A program made the position numbers and the translations under genes. This document shows positions 37,909-48,872 of a stretch of 64,000 nt of DNA, piece by piece. The first letter of the stretch is position 1; every line of letters starts with the position of its first letter. The notes under the pieces are model-generated. The model searched no databases, was not told where the DNA came from, and saw only the letters and a program-made list of their open reading frames with translations. The stretch is from positions 1 to 64,000 of the forward strand of contig VXAA01001291.1 in the NCBI GenBank assembly GCA_013399115.1. Direction: 5' to 3'. The DNA is from Anseranas semipalmata (taxonomy: Eukaryota; Chordata; Aves; Anseriformes; Anseranatidae).

Positions 37909-39195
37909 CTGCACACTTGAAATACCACGAGAAAATGGGTTGAAATGTTACATACATCAGTTTTGAGTTGCTCATGGTAAGCAATGCTGCCTGGGTGTTT
38001 TGTCACTGCTGTCACTTCCTTGTGAACTGTGGCAGAGAAGTGGAGGTGATCTCACCTTGAGCACAACCCCTCCCTACACCAGCGTACAGGAGAACTACGT
38101 CATTGCACATTGTGGCAGGGACAGGTATAACACCATCCTAAAATGAGTGGGAGGGAGAGGAAAGAGGGTGAATTGCCCAATTACCTGCTGTATCTTTCAC
38201 TTCAGGACAACACATCACATTGACTAGTGCTAATAAGAGTATAAACATCCCTTTCACACCCCAGTAAAGCTACATGCATTGCATGCATTAGCTGGGAATT
38301 CTTTACCAGCCTTGGTATGCATGTAACCCATGTCAAAGTTCACCTGTTGTATCCACACACTGCCATAAACAGGGGCTAGCTGAGGATGAGAGGGTACAGC
38401 CCACATTAGCATCCTTTCTTTTGAGCAGCTCTCTTCTACACACTTCTGGGTTGAAGCCTGGGATCAAACTTATGCTAAAAAGGCTCCGTACAGCAGAAGT
38501 AGCATCAGAGCACACTTCTCCACAGTGGCTTGTGTAAATCTCACCAGAATGAGAGAGATCTCATGAGAATTCCTTGTCAGGAGAGTCCAAGCACCTTACA
38601 GGATTAAGAGGCAGAAATAAGGACTAAGAAAGTTTAAAATATACCACCGGGGAAAACAAACAAACAAAAACAACAAACAGTCCAAGTGTGTAATACAAGC
38701 AAGTTTCATGTTACACAATTAGTATGAACTGAAAACCAAAACCCATCAACGAAAAGAATATACTACTCAGAGAATAAATCCTTACAAATAAGTACAATAC
38801 CTACACCTGGATACATGTGTTTTGGTGGTTAACTGAATCATGTGTTTAAGAGTCTGATTTAAATGGACAAATGCTGACTTTGCAAACATTTTGTGGTCAC
38901 GTTGGCAGTATAGGTTATTGAAGAAAATGTCTTTTTCTCACTTGTGGAAAGCTGAATACAAAGCCTACGCACAGTGCTTTTCTGGGAAAGCAAATTTTCT
39001 AGGAATGTCAGTTACAATTTTAGGAAGGAAACAATGTGGTAATTTTCAAATTCAAATTAAGTATTGGTGCAGAAGGAGAAAAGCAACGCTTGAGAAGAAA
39101 AGGTCATGGCAAAACACTATGGAACAGGTAAAAAAAACTGTTTTCTTTTTTTGTCTCCTTTCCCATCTTTTTCAAGCCAGCTTCTTATTAGAAAA

Positions 39196-39305
39196 GCTGT
39201 TTTCCATCTTTTATAAACTTCTATTCTCTGTCAATGTAATGCAGGAAAGTGCTGCTTTCCATCTTTTCTAAACTTTCATCCTCTGTCAGTGTAATGCAGG
39301 AAAGC
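39196..39305. repeat. 55-bp tandem duplication, two copies
   Basis: Two adjacent copies (39196-39250 and 39251-39305) share TTTCCATCTTTT, AAACTT, CTCTGTCA and GTAATGCAGGAAAG blocks with several substitutions. Both copies hold GTAATGCAGG. A few bases of a possible third copy follow. No function is evident. Confidence 0.85.
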
Positions 39306-41960
39306 ACTGCTTGAAAAGCTTTTCTTTTACTAGAAGATAATTACTAGTTGTTCACTATCTCATTATAAAATCCTAGAGGAGACCAGAATTTTACCATGCA
39401 GATGCTAAAAAGCATCAATATACCTTACACAGGAAACACTATAGTGTTTCTTCTACCCCCTTTCCCCTGGAAAACCCTCACTTACTTATTTGACAGACAA
39501 GGCAGAATGTAACATCCTTCCTTCTTTTCTACATCTGCCTGATTTAAATTGAAAGCTTTGTAGGGTGGGAACCCGTTAAGAACTACGTTAAATACATAGA
39601 AGAACTATGTCACATCAATAGTGTAACAAAAAAATCAAAGATTATTATGCCAAAGCCTCAAAAGCCTCAACTATAGGTCCCAGAAATGACAGCATAATTA
39701 TTTTTAGAGACGACTATAGCAGTAACTCAACATGACACGGGAGACTTTAAAAACAGCAAGCCTGATTTAAACCAATGGCAAAGCCAGGAATACAGACTGG
39801 AGACTGTTCTTAATGCACCATATTGCATCTGAACATTTTGTTCCTACCCATCTATCCAAAGCATGACGTTTTGCATTTCATATTAACATTCTGAAGACAT
39901 GAAAGGATTCTTCAATTTGATGTTCATATGCTGTGTCAGAGCATGTACTCTGACTGCTTGGAGAGATGTCATGTCCACCTTTTACTCATCTTCCCGCCTC
40001 CACCATAGCCTCCTACCCATCCACCCTCCCATTCCCCAAAAATCCCAGGGGGTATTTTTATTGGTAGCATTATTTCATCAGGAAGATATCTACAAATACT
40101 ATTAGTTCAGCACGATGAGAGCTACAAATATGGTTTGTGGGATTTGAACTCCACTTTGCATTTCTGCAGTACCTCAGCTGTTATGCATATGTACTAAGAC
40201 CGACTGCTAACAAATCATTGCAGCAATATTCTATGTTCCTATACAACTTCTCATCTTCAAAGCACTTCAAAATTTCCCAGAAGTTCTACAAAATCTGGGA
40301 GAGAGAGGAAGAGATACAGGCAAAAGCCTTTGTTTAGCATTGGTCTTAACATAAATCATCGTTAGTCCCTTTCTGCTTTGCCATATAGCAAGAATGTTGT
40401 AAGTCTTCAGATTTGACTGAAGTGCTAAATTGACAATAACATTTTCAGCAAAAACTTTAAAAAATACTTCTCCCCCTCCGTATGGACAGCTCTTTTCAGA
40501 AGTTCTGTTCTCACCTTTGAGTTCAAAACCAGGGAAACTTGTGACATTAGCATAATGCTCTGGGAAATTAATTCATGTATCAAAACAAAGGACATTTTGA
40601 TTTCAGAAAATTTTCATGACAAACAAAGTCATATTTCAAAGCAATAAAACATTGAAGAAAATAAACATGAATCTTAAAAATTTTAAAAGATTTTTTTTTT
40701 TTTTAAGGTAAACCAATAATTCCTCATGAGTTACTTCACTGTTCAAATTGGAAGAGTTAGCTTTTATAGCTGAAAGGAAGCTCTTATTAACTTGCTGGCC
40801 CATACTGCATAGAAAAACGAAGAAAACTTTTAGTGAATTTTTACAGAGCTTACTTCTCCAGATCATGTACCAGGGGAAGATTTTTCTCAACACGAGACCA
40901 AGTAAAATATTCTGCCCGCTTAACATCTTGAACAACTGCTTTACAAGAGTTCAGTGCCCACATCTGACATGCACTCTAAAGAGTATTTCCAGGCTATTGG
41001 CACTCACATGCAGCTACTGGATATTGTCTTTAATTCTGGGAGCTCTTTCTGATGAACAACGTGCAGGCAATGCCCCCTTCTGGCTGTGCTCTCAGCTCTG
41101 AGCGCAAGCTGGGAGCACACCCGTGCAAGACAGGCAGCGACAAACAAGACCTTTTAGGCAAACTATTTCAAGTTATTTTCTTTTTTTTTTTTTTTTTGCC
41201 TGGGATGAGTCAGGCTTGCAAACCTTTTTCATTATCACTATAAAAATGGGGGTGAAGTGAAATGAAACCTAACATTTTACTTAATGAGAAACAAATATGA
41301 AATTGTAATGAATAAAACATTCTATTTCTTAAATACTCCATTAAACATGCAATCCAGCCCTTACGCTTGAAAGCATGACTTGTTTTTAACATGCTTGCTA
41401 GGGCACAGAGTTCAGTAACATAACAATTAGTATAGCTTACAATTTTGAAACATAGATGTTAAACCAGTTCTTCTGATGTCATTTATTATATAGTTAGATT
41501 CCTCTTGTGTTTACAACATTTCTATAATGTCTGACAAAATATAGAACAATGTTAGCATACAGAGCAGTGGAAAATACATTCTCAGATGGAAGGTTACATG
41601 CATTCCAGAAAAAAAAATCCACTAAAATCAAAAGGAACTCTTCCTGGTAAGGCTGTAAAAGTGCAAACTCTTCTTTAGTGCAATTTTAGTATGGTGGAAA
41701 TAAAGAAGTGTAATATATTAAACTAGTTTAAAAGCTTAGGAAGAAATTTAAAATGAAATAGCACACATTATTAATGAATAACTATAGTGAAAAGTGTATA
41801 ATTACATGTTAATTAAATTCTCTCCTTATTGTATCTGCAATGCCTCAAAATGATGTTTTCTCTCTATTTATTCTCCTTCTAGCAAAATATTGTGAAAAAG
41901 CAGAAACTGTTAAGTGTTTCAAAACTGGAAGAAAGAAAGAGAATGAAACTAGAGAGATTT

Positions 41961-41966
41961 TTTAAT
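41961..41966 (-). terminator. Candidate polyadenylation signal (ATTAAA) of the minus-strand gene
   Basis: On the minus strand ATTAAA lies about 280 nt past the TAA at 42245-42247, with T-rich sequence beyond. This is a plausible 3' end for the best-supported gene in the window, but the hexamer is common in AT-rich DNA. Confidence 0.35.
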
Positions 41967-42244
41967 TGAGATTTATATTCAGTAATAAACTGAACTTCCA
42001 ACATGCTTGTATTATATATCTTTCTGTTTACAATCTCCCACCTAAGTCTAAACTAAACAACAGCATTGGCAGAGCACAGTAAATTTGAGGAACTCGGATG
42101 AACTATTTCTAGGTAAAAGTTAAGTGAACCTTTTTCCTTTATACAAAAATAATTATGTTCAGGCAGAGAGCCAGCCTTCTGTGTTTATCACCCCACGCTC
42201 CCCAGTTTCTGTAAAATTCAACATCACCTTTCTTATCTGGCTAT

Positions 42245-42319
42245 TTAGGACTTTTTAATTTCTTCCGTTCTCAAAGTATAAGCTTCTTCTTGCATTTGCA
42301 GCTTTTCATTTATCTCTGC
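42245..42319 (-). CDS. Terminal coding exon (exon C) of unidentified minus-strand gene
   Basis: An excellent minus-strand acceptor (CTTCTGATTTTCTTTACAG) precedes 24 codons in phase 0 and a TAA. The peptide runs AEINEKLQMQEEAYTLRTEE then IKKS, a charged Glu/Lys/Gln-rich stretch expected to be helical. It joins in phase to the exon at 45062-45202 (donor GAG before GTACTA) across a 2.7-kb intron. No donor-like GT occurs before the stop, so this is a true last exon, followed by an untranslated region with an ATTAAA about 280 nt on. I do not recognise the protein; the charged tail suggests a coiled-coil or scaffold protein rather than an enzyme, but that is inference. Confidence 0.7.
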   Translation of the reverse strand, partial: AEINEKLQMQEEAYTLRTEEIKKS

Positions 42320-45061
42320 CTGTAAAGAAAATCAGAAGAAAAAAGTGGTTATACTAGAGCTATCTTAGGCTGCACATTGTCTTTGTGGTTTTGACACAGT
42401 GTGGTGCAGTAAGACAGACATTATCCTACACACCTTCCTGTTTTGCAGACATAATGGTGTTTCAGCTTGTACTTATGCGATAACACTTTATCGTATTACT
42501 GTGCACAATCCCGATGTATGCTATGTCTGCCATGAACGGGAAGTGATCTGGGACAGCCATTTCTCATATAACCTTGTCTTGGGAGATAGGCTAATTTGCC
42601 TGTATTCTCAGACAGCCTTTACCAATAAACACCAAATCAGAAAAATTGCTTTGGGATTTGGTTGTTTCCACTGTTTTCCTTTGCTGCAGATGTTTGTTCT
42701 CCAGTGTAATACATTTTATTGAAACTGCTGGAATTAGAAAGCATTACTGAAAATGAACAATAAAAAAGCATATTTCTGTGATGTTGCTTGTCTTTCTTAA
42801 TTACAAACACAATTATGAATGTGTAGCATATTCTGGAAATCTAGACTGCTGTAGATACTGAACGCTTAATCTGCAATGTAATATTTGTGGGGAAGGTACA
42901 AAGGTTGTGACGTATTTTAGTGAAATCCATGGCAGTGATAAAGTGCAGCAGTCCTTAATTTGATAGCATTTAGAAATGTGGCATCACTGGGACAAAGACC
43001 ACAAATATTGGGGTTTTATGGGGAGTTTATGTGTATTTTTCGCTATCAGCATGCATCACTGCAAAGATACATGAGAAATAGAAGGAGCGCAATAACACAC
43101 TCCTTCCAAGAATTGCGATGTTTTGTTGAAACAACTGCAAAGGGCTCAAAAGTCCTTCACAGACTCCACAAAAACTGATCCAAAACTTAGAGATACTTTC
43201 TCAATGGACTTCATATAATTTTGATAAAGTGAATGGATTTGGCCCAGAAAAACTTGCAGTAACTTGCCCTGTTTGGAACATTTTGGCTTGCCAGTCCTGG
43301 AAATCCCTACTGCTGCTATCTTGCAACCTCCTATTAATGGATAATCATATCTAAAATGTTTCCCAAGTTCTCAATAGGTCAGATTAGCATCAAAAAGCTG
43401 AAACTTCTATCTCAACTTTGTATCTTTGGCTTTCACCATATTCAGTCCCCCCCTCAAGTATCAACAAATATGTTCCTATCCCTTTACTCTTATACACTAC
43501 AAGTATACTTAGCTGCTTTCCTGCGGAACACTGATCCTCCAGGCTAATTGTCTCCTAGCCACCCTAGATGCCTTTTCTTCTCCAGTTTTTAAATCCCTCT
43601 GTCTCCTATTCTATATTCAGTGAAAATCAGCTGCCACCATACTTGCTCTGGCTGCTGTTACAATCACTGAGTGTCAGCACTGTGATTTCAGACTAACAGT
43701 TATTTTCTAGACTCAACTAGAGCAAAAGCTGTCCACTGGAGACATAATGCAGATTGCAAAATTACAGTTCTTGCATAACAACACAATGGTATGAGTTTGA
43801 TTGTGTATCAGGTAAAAATCTAATGGTGACACAACCTCAGCTAAGAAATCAGGTGAAAAAGATGAACTGTTGAAGGACTTTGAAAAACAAAAAGGATTTT
43901 TTTTTTCCTAGGTATATAAGCAGAGTTCTGAAGGAGGAAAAACACACATCCTTCATCTCTGCAGTTTTTGTAAAGAAGAAAAGCTCTTAGCACTGATGCT
44001 GATGAAATCAAAGTCAAGTGAAAATCATGCATTTCATTTGTTCTGTAGGTATGGAAAGGAATAAGACAACATAGGCTAGGTTCTCTCCCATTTCCAAAGG
44101 CATGCTGAAAGGAAATATGAAATCAAGTAGGTAGATCAAATGATGGTATCATTATTCCAATTGATATTCCCCATTCATACATAATCCATGTAAAGCAATT
44201 TATTGATATCACACTATTTTCAGATAATACTATATATTTAATAAACTTCTGCTCAGTCAACAGTATCCGATGTGCTTTATCAAAAACTGTAATGACATGT
44301 AAAGTTTGAAGTGCTTAATGCCACCTGGCTTCTGAAATAAGACCACATAATATTTCCATGGTTGAACTGAGTTCTAGCTAGTTTACTTTCGATAATTTCT
44401 TACGCTTGAGGGAGCAGTTTACAAAATAACAATGGTCTACTCTGCTGGCTTTCCACATGTTTCAATTTACAGACCTCTGTATAGAGAAGCAGATCACCCT
44501 ACAACAAATTTAAGCCCACTGACAATAGCTTACTTCCCTTTCATGAACCCTAAAGAAATAACTCACAGGCTCCTTAGGGTCTGCGGACCACACACTGAAA
44601 CCTGATCTGTTCCATGATGGCAGCTCTTGTACACTTATGCACCTACCAACCGAGGTCTAGAATTGGCATGAGTGTGTTATTTCTTATACAGATTGGAGGA
44701 TGTGTAACACAGATGTGTCTAACAACTTATATTAAGCACATATTGCATATGCTCCATCCTAGCAGCTGATCCTGAACCCCTGAAAAGGAATTTTATCACT
44801 GACATCATTGAGAGCAGGATTTGGCCCATGTTTCTTAACACATAGTAATGCTGAAGATATATGTTGTTATATTACTGAATATTTTTTATCTTATCACACG
44901 TAAGCTGACTAAACTATGAGCTATTTATAGAGGCTAATTCACATTCTTACAGCATATGGATGTGCTTTTTGCCAGCTTTAGCATGAATACAGTTTATATT
45001 CATTAAAGATGAGCTAGCTAATTAACCATAGAATTAGCAAATTGCTTTCTAGCAATAGTAC
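42320..45061 (-). other. Intron between exons B and C of the minus-strand gene
   Basis: Bounded on the minus strand by donor GAG/GTACTA and acceptor TTTACAG/GC. The interior is AT-rich with no repeat I can name. Plus-strand frames inside it (42399-42722, 42960-43178) look like chance. Confidence 0.6.
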
Positions 45062-45202
45062 CTCAAGGTTGCCAATAATTTCATTTGGGATTCTACCCAT
45101 TGCGGACTTCTGATCTTCAACAGTGGAAGCAGCCACAGCACCTGCCTCAAAGGACTCTGCCTCTGGACAGGGTTCTTCCAGGTGACCTTCTCGATCAGAC
45201 CC
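45062..45202 (-). CDS. Internal coding exon (exon B) of unidentified minus-strand gene
   Basis: 141 nt (47 codons) in phase 0 at both ends, between acceptor TTACTATGGTTGGTTGCTGCTAG and donor GAG before GTACTA. The peptide starts GSDREGHLEEPCPEAESFEA and ends RIPNEIIGNLE; it is strongly acidic and Ala-rich, and its coding DNA is more GC-rich than the surrounding intron, as expected of a real exon. It continues the frame of the exon at 45612-45734 and is followed in frame by the terminal exon at 42245-42319. Low complexity and a lack of hydrophobic core residues suggest a disordered linker. No domain is recognised. Confidence 0.75.
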
Positions 45203-45611
45203 CTAGCAGCAACCAACCATAGTAAGAAAAACGTGAGTTAGAGCATCCTTCTGTTCTCTATAGGACCAAACAGTGTCAGCCCAAAGACATGCAACAATAC
45301 ATGAAGCCTGCTTTTGAGAACTTTTGCTGACAAAATAGCAGCATCACTCTTTCACTGCCCAGGCCAGGTAGATAACGAGGTTATGAAGTTGCATGGGGCA
45401 AGAGCCCAGAGGTGCTGACTCAAATAAATATCCTCCTCTGCCGACTGGTTAATGCAATGAAAGCAACTCCATTCAATCACTCATTTTAGAAATGAATGCA
45501 TTCTGGAGAAAATAAATGTCAATAGCGACTGGGCACCGATGGGAAAATAATGAGGTAGGAGACTTATAGAAAAATAGCTGGGGAAAAAAAAAAAGGAACA
45601 AAACTCCATAC
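45203..45611 (-). other. Short intron (409 nt) between exons A and B of the minus-strand gene
   Basis: On the minus strand it runs from donor AAG/GTATGG to acceptor GCTGCTAG/GG. It contains a T-rich stretch near its 5' end (A12 on the plus strand, about 45585-45596) and no other feature. Confidence 0.65.
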
Positions 45612-45734
45612 CTTGGATTCCATCTCTGCAGCTATTGGCAATACTACGAGTGATGCATAGATATCTGAAGGTATACCTTCTTCCAGTGGAGCAGGAAAAG
45701 GGGTAACCACAGGCTGGGCAAGTTCAATCACATA
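45612..45734 (-). CDS. Internal coding exon (exon A) of unidentified minus-strand gene
   Basis: 123 nt (41 codons), phase 0 at both ends. The acceptor has a long T and TA tract ending in GTACTGCCAG; the donor is CCAAG before GTATGG. The peptide starts YVIELAQPVVTPFPAPLEEG, Pro-rich, then continues IPSDIYASLVVLPIAAEMES K. The frame continues unbroken through exons B and C for 112 codons in total, which is hard to obtain by chance with three matching phases. A possible partner upstream on the same strand is 51096-51149. The protein family is not recognised; sperm fibrous-sheath proteins such as CABYR were considered for their Pro/Glu-rich style, but no alignment convinced me. Confidence 0.72.
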
Positions 45735-46324
45735 CTGGCAGTACATATATATATAAAAAAAAAAAAAGTAATTCAGGTTTAATTATTGCTCAAAGGTTTA
45801 CCGCTTTTTTTTTTTTTTTTGAACGGAAATGAAATGCTTGGCAAACAGCAAAAAACAATACCTTTTTTTGTTGTTGTTGTTACTATCCAGGTGCCCTGAA
45901 CTAGAAAGTATACTGAAAATTATTATAGATCAGCTTTAATTTCCAGCTGCATCCCAAGGGACCCCGTTTATAACACTTGGAAAGAACAGATGATTTTCAT
46001 GATTTCATAACACTACAGCTTCTTACTCATATGGATAATTAAGTTTAGAAAACACAGTTCTTACGTAATATGCAGTCTTCACAATGCAAACTTGTCACTT
46101 CTGAACAGGGATCTTGTTCCATTTCGGAATCAAAGGACCCTACTGACCCTTGGGGCATTCAACCGCAGGAGTGAGCTGGAGTAAAGTTGTTACACTGCAT
46201 CAAATAAGGCCCTAAGAAAAATATTTAAAGATGTGACTACAATTTAAGAATCACTGATGGTCCAGTTTTTGTTGCTAGGTCAACTTGCTCTCATTTCTCT
46301 TTCCTGTGATCATGGGAACCTCAC

Positions 46325-46437
46325 TGGTATCCTGCTGGTATGTGAACTGCTGCTCCAGGAATGTTCAGACCAGGAAATGGCATTTTCGCCCCAGCAGTAG
46401 CTGGATACAGCACTTCTCCTTCATCTTCACTTAGGCT
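46325..46437 (-). other. Acidic/Pro-rich open segment, possible alternative exon
   Basis: The minus-strand frame reads SLSEDEGEVLYPATAGAK then MPFPGLNIPGAAVHIPAG, similar in style to exon A. A fair donor (ACCA before GTGAGG) ends it, but the acceptor (CTTCTGCATTGCTTGTGAG) is mediocre and the 113-nt segment would leave phase 2, which gives a stop if joined to exon A. It may be an alternative exon with a partner I missed, or chance. Confidence 0.25.
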
Positions 46438-48467
46438 CTCACAAGCAATGCAGAAGACTGCCCTGAGTCCTTTAAAGGGCCAAGGTTTTGTGTCTTTTTT
46501 CTTTCTTTCTTTCTTTTTAACAGATGACATGCTAAATAGGGTGACAAAAGGCATTTTTGAACAAGCAAGGAACAGGGTCTAATAATGGTATATTCTGAAC
46601 CTCTACAAAGGGAAGTGCCCATTGAGATTACTAGGCAGATGTTCCAGTTCTGAGTCAGCTATTAAAAAACAGGATTTTGCTTGGATGGTGCAAGTCAACT
46701 GCATTAATTCACATCAGGGTAATTGTAGCTCCCATAAATTAAATTTCCTCACACCTTGGAAAGCACAGCTAGGTTGATATTTGGTTCATTTGTAGTTACC
46801 TGCTACAGTTAAACATGCTGAAAAACATGACAGCTTCTGTACGTTTGCAAAAGCAATGGCAAAAAAAATGAAAATAAACAGCTAGGCCTATTCGTTTTAC
46901 TTTATTGCATTAAAAATCTCTTTTGTAGTCCTAAAAGCATTTCAGAAGTTATGTTTGGACTCTGTCATTAGCTTCAAGCTACCCTGTTATGTGTGAGCTA
47001 GCCAAAAAAGGTAGATAGTACTATCTCAGGTTTATAAGAACCCAAAAGGCTGGCAGAAAGATATCCAGAATTTAAGTGAGGAGAAAAACAGATGTTATAG
47101 AGACCAAGAAGCATTTCCAGTAACACTTGTGACTCAAGTTTTGCAACGCTCTGCTAGTGTCTAAATACTGACAAATGAAATAGTCGAAGTTTTTTTTTCA
47201 AAATGAAAAAACCCTACGTTCAACTAAATGCTATTCTTTCTAAACTAAAACAGAAGCTTTGTTTTCAAAATCTAATGCTTTTTAAAATCAGAGCTCTTTT
47301 GATTTAGCATATATTTCAATTTTCTCTGTTTTCTCACTCTGTATTTTCTTATTGAAAAAATATTTGCTAAATGGGATGAGAATTCACAAATAGTTTCTGC
47401 TTCTGTAAGATGACTTCTTCTGGTTAGTTAGTTAACTATTCACTTGAAATAGTTTCTTTATTTAGATCAAATCATTATTCCATTTATTCACTTTGGCCTC
47501 AATTAAAAAAAAAAATAATGTAAAAACTAAATGAGGTTTTAAAAATCAATTCCTAGCTAATCAAATACATTTTTGTAGCATGGTTTTCAGAGATTCTGTT
47601 TTAGAATAATATTTTTACTTCACTGCGTCCCTTTAAAGAAAGCTATTCTTTACTCATCTGTTCCATGTCTAATAATAACCCTTGGATCATTAAGAAATAA
47701 CTAAATTACAGCAGAACTAGTCTCTTTAATGAGCCTTAATAGTCTCAACATTCAGCCAAAAGTTTTTTTTAAAGTCTCTGAAACTGCAATGTAGAATATA
47801 AAATATTTTGTTTAGTAATAAGTTTGCGAGCAGTACTACATTTTACAGCCAAAATATAGTGACCTAAAAATGCCATTCTGCATTGCTCCTTCCTATACAT
47901 TGTGTCCTTAACAAGTCCAGGGGAAAATTAGAACGAATGAATTGTGGTGAGAGCCTGAAGCCAACAAACGTATTTAAATGAATCCTTCTGATGCAATACT
48001 TTCCTTAAAAAATACAATTAAGTCTTTGTATTTCCTTTGAACAAAACCTCATGTTTAATAGCACCAATGGCTCTGTAGTAAAATCTATTTAAAAACAGAG
48101 AAGGAGACACAGTAAGTTTTATACAGTTACAGCTAGCTTTAAAAAACGTTGCTAGTTTCTGAAGTCTGAGTAAATTTATGGCAAATTACTTCCACTGACC
48201 TACATTAAAAAAATCATACTTTTTTTTTTTTAATTCCTGAAGATTTGTCATTATCTGAGCATTATTCACTATGACAAAGATGTATTACTCAAAGTGCCCT
48301 TTTGAATCAATATAACTACCGAAATGTGAGAAACAGTTTGGCAAGATGATAATGCCTTAAAATTAATTGGCAATATTTTCATGCACATTGCAGTCCAATA
48401 GGTCCATGAGAATTCAAACACAAAGAAAACGTAAGGCAGTTGCAGAAATGTAGAGAACATATCAATG

Positions 48468-48872
48468 TCAGCCGCACATAAAGGGATGCTCTGAAAGAGA
48501 CCAGAGGGAGCTGAAGTTAAATGCAATAGTGTTACAAATTCCTAAGTGCAGTGGGGTGCCAAAAGGCCCCTCGAACCTGGACAGGTTAGCACAGGCTAGA
48601 GGCTGCTCTAGCGTCCAGCGGAGGTTCATGTGGGAAGCATCATGCAGCGTCACCTTCACTTTCCCACCCCGGCTGCATCAAGTCCCAGCGTAGTCACAGC
48701 TGAGGACTGCAGCCAGTGTGCAAACATCGCTCTTAATTTCCAGCCACGTGCCACCATTTTTTCCCAGAATTCCTTCCAGTAGAAGTTTGCATAAAAACAG
48801 GTAAAGTATAAAAAGTGTCATGCTGTTCTGTACAGAAACCCACATACTTTTCTTTCTGTTGAGAGCTAGCAA
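48468..48872 (-). pseudogene. GC-rich block with one frame interrupted by a single stop
   Basis: Two minus-strand frames (48678-48872 and 48468-48659) are in the same register and are separated by one TGA at 48678-48680. The central part, about 48540-48760, is clearly more GC-rich than its flanks. Read through the stop, the peptide has protein-like stretches such as KVTLHDASHMNLRWTLEQ. It could be a decayed retrocopy, an old transposon piece or an unrecognised exon. I cannot name a source. Confidence 0.25.

Larger units (their letters stand above)
37909..42244. other. Noncoding; 3' flank of the minus-strand gene
   Basis: AT-rich. It contains a 55-bp tandem duplication (39196-39305), T runs at 40691-40704 and 41181-41197, and the presumed 3' untranslated region of the minus-strand gene (about 41945-42244). 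A minus-strand frame at 40636-40803 starts right after a strong acceptor but lacks a good donor and runs into an A-rich stretch. Confidence 0.5.

Noticed and set aside
40636..40803. Minus-strand frame starting Met-Gly right after a strong acceptor, considered as a retroviral gag start or a first coding exon
   Set aside because: No LTRs, primer-binding site or polymerase motifs are seen within 10 kb, there is no good donor, and the frame dissolves into an A run.
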